Virus record (IMG/VR): IMGVR_UViG_3300032242_001000
Span: 1 to 20,386 of that record
Length of the DNA stretch: 20,386 nucleotides
Strand: one strand, 5' to 3'
Origin: a virus
Shown here: positions 14,532 to 20,386 of the stretch, piece after piece
Layout: each line of letters starts with the position of its first letter
How positions within the stretch are numbered: position 1 is the first letter of the stretch
Made by a program: the position numbers and the translations under genes
Notes under the pieces: model-generated
Database searches by the model: none
What the model saw: only the letters and a program-made list of their open reading frames with translations
Told to the model about the DNA's origin: nothing

Positions 14532-16194
14532 TAAACAAAGCTACCGTGACAACCCACTCCTAAAACGAGTTGGCGTTTCACTCAATTACTCACAAGAAGA
14601 ACTTGAAGAATACATTAAATGTTCTAAAGACCCTATCTATTTTACCAAATATATAAAAATTATTACACTAGATGATGGTGTGGTACCTTTTGATATGTAT
14701 GATTTTCAAAAGGACATGATTAAGACGTTTCATGATAATCGTTTTGTCATTACAAAATGTCCCCGTCAGGTTGGTAAAACAACCACAGCAGTTGCATATT
14801 TACTTTGGACTATATTATTCCAAGACGCACAGACGATTGCTATTCTTGCCAATCGTGGTGATACTGCTCGTAAGATTTTACAAAAACTTCAGTTAGCATA
14901 TGAAAATTTACCTATGTGGTTACAACAAGGTGTCGTAGAATGGAACAAAGGTCGTATTGAATTAGAAAACAAATCGGTTATTATTGCTGACTCAACATCT
15001 TCATCAGCGGCTCGTTCAGGTTCTTTTAACATTGTGTTCTTAGACGAATTTGCTTTCGTGCCTTCAAATATTGCTTACGAATTCTTTACTTCTGTTTATC
15101 CTGTAATTACTGCTGGTACAAAAACAAAGATTTTAATTGTATCTACACCAAACGGTATGAATCTTTTCTACAAGATTTGGCAAGACGCACTCAATAAAAA
15201 GAATAATTATGTACCGTTTGAAATTCATTGGTCACAAGTTCCAGGTCGTGATGAGGCTTGGAAAGAAGAAACAATTCGTAACACTTCCGAAAGACAGTTT
15301 GACCAAGAATTTAATACCACATTTTTAGGTTCATCAAATACTTTAATCTCAGGTAAAAAATTACAAGAAATAAGTTATGTGGACGCTATTGCTGAACATG
15401 ATGAGTTAATGATATTTGAACATCCAATCAAAGAAATTGAAGATGAACCTACAAAAGACAATTTATATTGTATTACGGTAGACGTTTCAGAAGGTCGTAA
15501 TTTAGACTGTTCTGCTTTTAATGTGATTAATATTTCAACTACTCCTTACAAACAGGTAGCAAGATACAAAAGTTCTACTGTGTCACCTATGTTATTACCA
15601 ACTCATGTATATAATGCGGCAAAGTATTATAATGATGCTTATGTTTTGGTTGAAATTAATAACAATCCACAAGTTGCTGACATTTTACACCAAGACTTTG
15701 AGTATGAAAATCTTTGGAAAGTGTATACAGGTAATAAAAAACCACAAAAGTTATCAGAAGGTTTTCAACGAGGCACACAAATGGGACTTAAAATGTCGCC
15801 TCAAGTCAAACGAATTGGTTGTGCCAATTTAAAAACTTTGATTGAAGGTAACAAATTACTTGTAAATGATTTTGATACCTATTCAGAATTAACCACTTTT
15901 GTCTCACAGAAGAACTCTTTCTCTGCTGAATCTGATGCCAATGATGATTTGGTCATGAGTTTGGTCATGTTTTCATGGGTAACATCACAAGATTATTTCA
16001 AAAAGATTGTCAACCACGACATTCGTAAGCAAATTCAATTAGAAAATATGAATCAGGAGTTTGAAGAAGTATTGCCGGCACCTGTGATTGACAATGGTTT
16101 AGATGTGCCTTTTGATTTGATTGATGGTGATTTATGGGAAAAAGCAGGTAGCGGTGAAGTTTATGCCAATTATTTTAGAGAAATGAAAAGATAA
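14518..16194 (+). CDS. gp17: Large terminase subunit, DNA-packaging ATPase and nuclease (gp17-like)
   Basis: 558 residues; T4 gp17 has 610. ATPase domain: an adenine-binding region with YDFQKDMI (61-68), Walker A CPRQVGKTT (81-89, K87), Walker B IVFLDEFAF (172-180, D176 with catalytic E177), and coupling motif VSTPNG (208-213). Nuclease domain of the RNase H type: ITVDVSEGRNLDCSAF with D322, VEINNN with E379, and ANDDLVMSLVM with D476/D477, giving the acidic triad. All catalytic residues are present, so the motor should be active. It translocates DNA into the prohead through the portal and makes the headful cut. The C-terminal tail (about 505-558) is acidic. The start overlaps gp16 and lacks a strong ribosome site, which suggests coupled translation. 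Confidence 0.97.
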   Translation: MATNNKQSYRDNPLLKRVGVSLNYSQEELEEYIKCSKDPIYFTKYIKIITLDDGVVPFDMYDFQKDMIKTFHDNRFVITKCPRQVGKTTTAVAYLLWTILFQDAQTIAILANRGDTARKILQKLQLAYENLPMWLQQGVVEWNKGRIELENKSVIIADSTSSSAARSGSFNIVFLDEFAFVPSNIAYEFFTSVYPVITAGTKTKILIVSTPNGMNLFYKIWQDALNKKNNYVPFEIHWSQVPGRDEAWKEETIRNTSERQFDQEFNTTFLGSSNTLISGKKLQEISYVDAIAEHDELMIFEHPIKEIEDEPTKDNLYCITVDVSEGRNLDCSAFNVINISTTPYKQVARYKSSTVSPMLLPTHVYNAAKYYNDAYVLVEINNNPQVADILHQDFEYENLWKVYTGNKKPQKLSEGFQRGTQMGLKMSPQVKRIGCANLKTLIEGNKLLVNDFDTYSELTTFVSQKNSFSAESDANDDLVMSLVMFSWVTSQDYFKKIVNHDIRKQIQLENMNQEFEEVLPAPVIDNGLDVPFDLIDGDLWEKAGSGEVYANYFREMKR

Positions 16195-16213
16195 AACTCT
16201 AAATATACGCTTT

Positions 16214-16221
16214 CATAAATA
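16214..16221 (+). promoter_or_regulatory. Probable late promoter (CATAAATA)
   Basis: CATAAATA lies in the 85-base gap before the tail sheath gene, 58 bases before the start. A clear ribosome site (AAGGAG) follows. A dedicated late promoter fits the very high sheath demand. Confidence 0.6.
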
Positions 16222-16279
16222 TTATGATAGTAATCTTGTTGCCAAACATTCATAACATAATAATTTAAGGAGAACACAA

Positions 16280-17992
16280 ATGGCATATTCAATCTCTCCA
16301 GGTGTTTCAGTATCGGAAGTTGATTTAACGACTGTAGTTCCGGCGGTACTGACAACAGCCGGTGCTTTTGCGGGAGCGTTTAGATGGGGTCCAGCATTCA
16401 AAAGAACATTAGTTACCAATCAAACACAATTGGTAAGCACATTTTTTAGTCCAGATACTAACACAGCGGTACCTTTTTTTACAGCAGCATCTTTTTTAGC
16501 ATACGGTAATAACTTACAAGTTGTTCGTGCTTTAGGACAAAATCATAGAAATGCTTCAGCTAATTCGTCAGCAAACACAATTTATGTGACAAATGAAGAT
16601 TCTTTTGAAAATAGTTTTTTATATAATCAAACAAATGCTAATATTGCAGGTCCTTTTATTGCTCGTTACGCAGGAGTATTAGGAAATTCCTTAACTGTTT
16701 CTGTTGCTGATGCTAATACATATTCAAATACCTGGACAGTAAATGGCATAAAAGTTTCTACTTATTTTCCAACAAAACCTAACACTTCTGCTTCAGTTAT
16801 TTCTGCCGGTGGTTCTTTTGACCAAATGCACGTTATAGTTATGGATACTGGTGGTTTATTTACTGGTACAAAAAATACCGTATTAGAAGTATTTCCTTTC
16901 TTATCAAAAGCGTCTGACGCTAAAGATTCTTTAGGTAATTCCAATTATTATAAAAATTATATTTTTAAAAATTCAAAATATGTTTACGCCGCTGATCCTG
17001 CACAATATTCACTAACAAATGGAACATGGGGTTTAGGTTCATCTACTGCATTTGCTAATTTAACTAGCATACAAACTGTTACTTTAGTTAATGGTACTGA
17101 TGATACTCCTAGTGATGCTAATACTCAAACAGCATGGTCTTATTTTAATAACGCTGATGAATCAAACATTTCTTTAGTTATTACTGGTGATGCGTCTGTT
17201 GCAACACAACAATATGTTATTGATAACATTGTAAATTCTCGTTTAGATTGTGTTGCTTTCCTTTCACCACCAAGTTCTGCTGTTATTAATCAAGCTGGTA
17301 ATGAAGTAACAAATATTACAACTTGGAATACATCGTTAGCTCGTTCAACGTCTTATGCTGTTGCTGATTCAGGTTGGAAATATATGTTTGACAAATATAA
17401 TAACGTATATCGTTGGATACCATTGAATGGTGATACAGCAGGTCTTTGTGTATATACCGATTCTGTTCGTGACCCATGGTATTCACCTGCCGGTTACAAT
17501 CGTGGCAATTTAAAGAACGTTGTTAAGTTGGCATGGAATCCAAATAAGACTTATAGAGATGTTTTATATGCTCAAGGTATTAATCCTGTAGTAACATTCC
17601 CAGGACAAGGTACTGTATTATTTGGCGACAAAACACTACAAAGCTTACCATCAGCATTTGATAGAATCAATGTTCGTAGATTGTTTATTGTATTAGAGAA
17701 AGCAATCGCACAAGCATCTAAATTTTCATTATTTGAATTTAATGATGTAACAACAAGAAATCAATTTATTGCTCTTATTACTCCTTTCTTAAGAGATATT
17801 CAAGCACGCCGTGGTATCTATAATTTCCGTGTCGTTTGTGATAATACAAATAACACACAACAAGTTATTGATTCTAATCAATTTGTTGGAGATATTTACA
17901 TTCAGCCTGCTCGTTCTGTTAACTTTATTCAGTTGAATTTTGTTGCTGTTAGAACTGGTGTTGATTTTAATACAGTAGTTGTTACTGCTTAA
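16280..17992 (+). CDS. gp18: Contractile tail sheath protein (gp18-like)
   Basis: 570 residues; T4 gp18 has 659. The N-terminus SPGVSVSEVDLTT with AGAFAGAFRWGP is the conserved sheath start, and the C-terminal part has the conserved sheath core: RINVRRLFIVLEKAI, then FEFND, RDIQARRGIYNFRVVCD, and the end PARSVNFIQLNFVAVRTG, which parallels the LNFVATxTGADF end of T4 gp18. The middle (about 90-330) is the variable surface-exposed insertion and is Asn/Ser/Thr-rich here. The protein forms the hexameric ring stack around the tail tube, and contraction drives injection. AAGGAG before the ATG gives a strong ribosome site. Its stop codon TAA is part of the next late promoter motif. Confidence 0.95.
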   Translation: MAYSISPGVSVSEVDLTTVVPAVLTTAGAFAGAFRWGPAFKRTLVTNQTQLVSTFFSPDTNTAVPFFTAASFLAYGNNLQVVRALGQNHRNASANSSANTIYVTNEDSFENSFLYNQTNANIAGPFIARYAGVLGNSLTVSVADANTYSNTWTVNGIKVSTYFPTKPNTSASVISAGGSFDQMHVIVMDTGGLFTGTKNTVLEVFPFLSKASDAKDSLGNSNYYKNYIFKNSKYVYAADPAQYSLTNGTWGLGSSTAFANLTSIQTVTLVNGTDDTPSDANTQTAWSYFNNADESNISLVITGDASVATQQYVIDNIVNSRLDCVAFLSPPSSAVINQAGNEVTNITTWNTSLARSTSYAVADSGWKYMFDKYNNVYRWIPLNGDTAGLCVYTDSVRDPWYSPAGYNRGNLKNVVKLAWNPNKTYRDVLYAQGINPVVTFPGQGTVLFGDKTLQSLPSAFDRINVRRLFIVLEKAIAQASKFSLFEFNDVTTRNQFIALITPFLRDIQARRGIYNFRVVCDNTNNTQQVIDSNQFVGDIYIQPARSVNFIQLNFVAVRTGVDFNTVVVTA

Positions 17993-17998
17993 TAAATA
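17991..17998 (+). promoter_or_regulatory. Probable late promoter (AATAAATA)
   Basis: AATAAATA overlaps the gp18 stop codon and lies 21 bases before the tail tube start, followed by CAGGAG. It fits the NATAAATA form and would give extra tail tube transcripts on top of read-through from gp18. Confidence 0.5.
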
Positions 17999-18019
17999 AT
18001 ACTACAACAGGAGAAAAAA

Positions 18020-18565
18020 ATGGCATTTAACGTATCTCAATTTAGGTCAAATCTAATTTATGACGGAGCACGTCCGAATTTATTTGATGTCTTATTAAAT
18101 TTTCCAACCATAGTGTCGGATGGGGTAACTTCAACACAAAAAGCTCAATTCATGGCTAAGTCGGCACAGTTACCCGGTTCTTCTATCGGAACAGTTCCAA
18201 TGTACTATTTTGGTCGTGAATTAAAGATGGCAGGAAATAGAACATTTACTGATTGGACAGTAACAATTATCAATGATGAAGATTTTTCAATCCGTAACTC
18301 TTTAGAAGTTTGGATGGGAAAAATGAACAGTCATGCCGGTAATGTTCGTGCGGCAACAGCAAATAATCCAACTGGTTATTCGTCTGATTCTACCGTTACT
18401 CAATATGGTAAAGATGGTTCTATTTTAAAAACCATTAAAATTGTTGGTATGTTCCCGATTGATATTTCTCCAATTGATTTAAGTTGGGATCAAAATGATG
18501 CTATTGAAGAATATCAAGTAACATTTGCATATCAATATTGGACATCAGATTCAACGGATTCCTAA
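18020..18565 (+). CDS. gp19: Tail tube protein (gp19-like)
   Basis: 181 residues; T4 gp19 has 163. Recognised by FRSNLIYDGARPNLFDVLL at the N-terminus, AQLPGSSIG with VPMYYFGRELKMAGNRTF in the middle (the conserved segment of T4-like tube proteins), DWTVTIINDEDFSIRNSLE, and IVGMFPIDISPIDLSWD near the end. The protein stacks as hexameric rings to form the inner tail tube. It follows gp18 by 27 bases and has the good ribosome site CAGGAG. A strong intrinsic terminator follows within 20 bases, so high expression of gp18-gp19 is insulated from gp20. Confidence 0.95.
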   Translation: MAFNVSQFRSNLIYDGARPNLFDVLLNFPTIVSDGVTSTQKAQFMAKSAQLPGSSIGTVPMYYFGRELKMAGNRTFTDWTVTIINDEDFSIRNSLEVWMGKMNSHAGNVRAATANNPTGYSSDSTVTQYGKDGSILKTIKIVGMFPIDISPIDLSWDQNDAIEEYQVTFAYQYWTSDSTDS

Positions 18566-18580
18566 TTTGTATTTTTTTAT

Positions 18581-18612
18581 GAGAGGGTCTCGGCCCTCTC
18601 TTATGTTTTTTT
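18581..18612 (+). terminator. Intrinsic terminator between tail tube and portal genes
   Basis: A perfect 7-bp GC-rich stem GAGAGGG / CCCTCTC with loop TCTCGG (18581-18600) is followed by TTATG and then seven T (18606-18612). It sits 15 bases after the gp19 stop and is the only clear rho-independent terminator in the window. Confidence 0.9.
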
Positions 18613-18637
18613 GAATTGAAATGGAATAGATAATAAT

Positions 18638-20386
18638 ATGGCAAATAACAATAAATTTTCACTCTTTGGTTTTAGCATCTCCCGTGAGAAATCGGAAGAT
18701 GACCAAAAGGTTCAACAATCATTTACACCACCTAATAATGATGATGGCGCCTTAACCATCACCTCTGCGGCTTATTATGGAACATATGTTGATTTAGATG
18801 GTACTGCTAAGAATGAAGTTGAATTAATTTCTCGTTATCGTGAAATGGCCATGCAACCTGAAATTGAATCGGCTATTGATGATATTATCAATGAAGCGAT
18901 TTGTACCGATGATGATGGTAAAAATATTCAAATTGTTTTAGATGATTTACAACAACCAGACAAAATCAAAAAAGCAATCAAGACAGAATTTAATACGATT
19001 CTAAAATTACTCAATTATAGTAACTTAGCACAAGACATTTTTCGTAGATGGTATGTAGACGGTAGAATGTATTACCATATCATTATTGACCGTGAAAATC
19101 CAATTCAAGGTATTCGTGAGTTACGTTATATTGACCCACGCAAGTTGAAAAAAGTTCGTGAAATCAAAAAGAAAAAAGATGAACGTACCGGCGTTGAGGT
19201 AATGAACATCATTAATGAATACTATATCTACAATGATAAAGTGGTAACTGGTGGTTCTTCTAACTTTGGTCCTGTAGGTGTTCGTATTACAACAGATTCT
19301 ATCATCTCCGTTGTATCAGGACTCATGGATTCACGCCGTGCAGTTGTTTTGTCATATCTACACAAAGCAATCAAACCACTCAACCAGTTGCGTATGATTG
19401 AAGATGCAACGGTTATCTATCGTATATCAAGAGCACCAGAAAGAAGAATCTTTTATATTGACGTAGGTAATTTACCTAAGTTGAAAGCAGAACAATATCT
19501 CCGTGATATTATGGTGAAGTATAAGAATAAATTAGTATACGATGCAAATACTGGTGAAGTTCGTGATGACCGTAAATTTATGTCTATGATGGAAGATTTT
19601 TGGTTGCCTCGTAGAGAAGGTGGCAAAGGTACAGAGATTACAACATTACCTGGTGCACAAAACTTAGGTGAATTAGAAGATGTTAAATATTTTGAAAAGA
19701 AACTATATAAAGCATTATGTGTTCCTGTTTCTCGTTTAAATCCAGAAAGTTCTGGTTTTTCATTAGGTCGTACTAATGAGATTACCCGTGATGAATTAAA
19801 ATTTGCTAAATTTGTAGATAGACTTAGAAATAAATTTGCCGATATATTTGACCAAGCACTTCGTGTTCAATGTGTACTAAAAGGTATTTGTACCGATGAT
19901 GAATGGTTAGAAATTCGTGAGCACGTTTATTATGACTTTATCAAAGACAATAACTTCACAGAACTTAAAGATGCCGAATTAATGAAAGAAAGGTTGGCAT
20001 TGTTAGAACAAGTTGACCCGTATACTGGTCGTTACTTCTCACAAGCGTGGATACAAAGACAAGTATTACGTTTAACTGATGACCAAATTAAAGAAATGCA
20101 ATCTGAAATTGATGAAGAAAAAGAAAATGGATTAGGTATGCCAAATCAAGTTATGAATAACGTAGCACAACAATCTATGATGAATCAACTTCCTACACCG
20201 CCAGACGAAGGTCAACAAGCAGATGAATCATATTCACAACATAATAAAGAATTAACAAATTCTATGACAAGTTTTTTTGAAACATTAGTGGAAGATGTTG
20301 ATGGTCAAAATCAACAATTGACAAATTCTATGACAAACTTTTTTGATGCTTTAGTTGAGGACGTTAATGGCCAACTCAAAAAATAA
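18638..20386 (+). CDS. gp20: Portal vertex protein (gp20-like)
   Basis: 582 residues; T4 gp20 has 524. The N-terminal part with AAYYGTYVDLDG, ELISRYREMAMQPEIESAID and DIINEAI is the highly conserved region widely used as a T4-like phage marker. Further conserved blocks are FRRWYVDGRMYYHIIID, GIRELRYIDPRKL, AVVLSYLHKAIKPLNQLRM, ERRIFYIDVGNLP, TLPGAQNLGELEDVKYFEKK and VPVSRLNPE. Portal forms the dodecameric ring at the head vertex, nucleates prohead assembly and is the gp17 docking site. The C-terminus (539-579) carries a tandem duplication, LTNSMTSFFETLVEDVDGQ then LTNSMTNFFDALVEDVNGQ, which would extend the tail end. The ribosome site is weak. The stop codon occupies the last three bases of the window. 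Confidence 0.97.
   Translation: MANNNKFSLFGFSISREKSEDDQKVQQSFTPPNNDDGALTITSAAYYGTYVDLDGTAKNEVELISRYREMAMQPEIESAIDDIINEAICTDDDGKNIQIVLDDLQQPDKIKKAIKTEFNTILKLLNYSNLAQDIFRRWYVDGRMYYHIIIDRENPIQGIRELRYIDPRKLKKVREIKKKKDERTGVEVMNIINEYYIYNDKVVTGGSSNFGPVGVRITTDSIISVVSGLMDSRRAVVLSYLHKAIKPLNQLRMIEDATVIYRISRAPERRIFYIDVGNLPKLKAEQYLRDIMVKYKNKLVYDANTGEVRDDRKFMSMMEDFWLPRREGGKGTEITTLPGAQNLGELEDVKYFEKKLYKALCVPVSRLNPESSGFSLGRTNEITRDELKFAKFVDRLRNKFADIFDQALRVQCVLKGICTDDEWLEIREHVYYDFIKDNNFTELKDAELMKERLALLEQVDPYTGRYFSQAWIQRQVLRLTDDQIKEMQSEIDEEKENGLGMPNQVMNNVAQQSMMNQLPTPPDEGQQADESYSQHNKELTNSMTSFFETLVEDVDGQNQQLTNSMTNFFDALVEDVNGQLKK
20252..20374 (+). repeat. Tandem 66-bp duplication at the 3' end of the portal gene
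   Basis: Two units, 20252-20308 and 20318-20374, offset by 66 bases, encode 19-residue segments that agree at 15 positions, joined by NQQ. DNA differences are mostly synonymous or conservative, so the duplication is old enough to have drifted and is kept in frame. Confidence 0.85.

Noticed and set aside
15605-15832. Small + strand frame inside the large terminase gene
   Set aside because: It lies wholly within gp17 in another frame, over the conserved nuclease region, with no independent start signal.
1413-16944. Minus-strand open frames scattered across the window
   Set aside because: All are antisense to genes with clear domains and are by-products of the repetitive or AT-rich coding sequence; none has a ribosome site and product that I could support.
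1-20386. tRNA genes, CRISPR arrays, insertion sequences or integrase sites
   Set aside because: I looked in the gaps and saw none. Gaps are mostly shorter than 90 bases, and the repeats present are in coding sequence.

Overview
The window is a late-gene block of a T4-like contractile-tailed phage (myovirus). The order small terminase, large terminase, tail sheath, tail tube, portal (gp16-gp17-gp18-gp19-gp20) on one strand is the conserved T4-superfamily structural core. Every gene I can support lies on the + strand. Genes are packed with short overlaps (ATGA junctions) or gaps of a few bases, and four T4-type late promoter motifs (NATAAATA) stand in intergenic gaps. The DNA is AT-rich with A/T-ending codons. 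The fibre carries motifs that are common in fibres of marine T4-like phages (AQxAFDxAN repeats, FxDGTxQTTS). A marine, low-GC bacterial host is therefore a reasonable inference, but no host marker gene is present.

Region 1 (1-10233) is an adhesin block. It opens with the 3' part of a long, repeat-rich tail fibre that ends in a peptidase S74 intramolecular chaperone domain. Six RCC1-like beta-propeller proteins follow, each with seven blades. Their short N-terminal modules fall into three types, and the gene order is A-A-X-B-C-B-C, where X is a DUF4376-like protein with its own late promoter. The B-C pair is evidently a gene-pair duplication. Near-identical DNA repeats inside and between these genes point to ongoing recombination. 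They are most simply read as a family of surface or receptor-binding proteins on the virion; this is inference.

Region 2 (10284-14073) is a compact accessory operon behind a late promoter: a PAPS-type sulfotransferase, a small SAM methyltransferase, a TPR plus GT-B glycosyltransferase-like protein, a fused APS-kinase-like/HxGH nucleotidyltransferase protein, and a DUF2061 membrane protein. A sulfotransferase beside an APS-kinase-like enzyme suggests that the phage both makes the activated sulfate donor (PAPS) and uses it, perhaps to sulfate a glycan of the virion or host.

Region 3 (14112-20386) is the packaging and tail core: gp16, gp17, gp18, gp19, a strong intrinsic terminator, and gp20. 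The portal ends with a tandemly duplicated 22-residue tail, and its stop codon is the last three bases of the window.

The most unusual part is the six-member RCC1 propeller array with its three interrelated N-terminal modules. The sulfation-like cassette between it and the packaging genes is second. There is no stretch of 300 bases without a gene.
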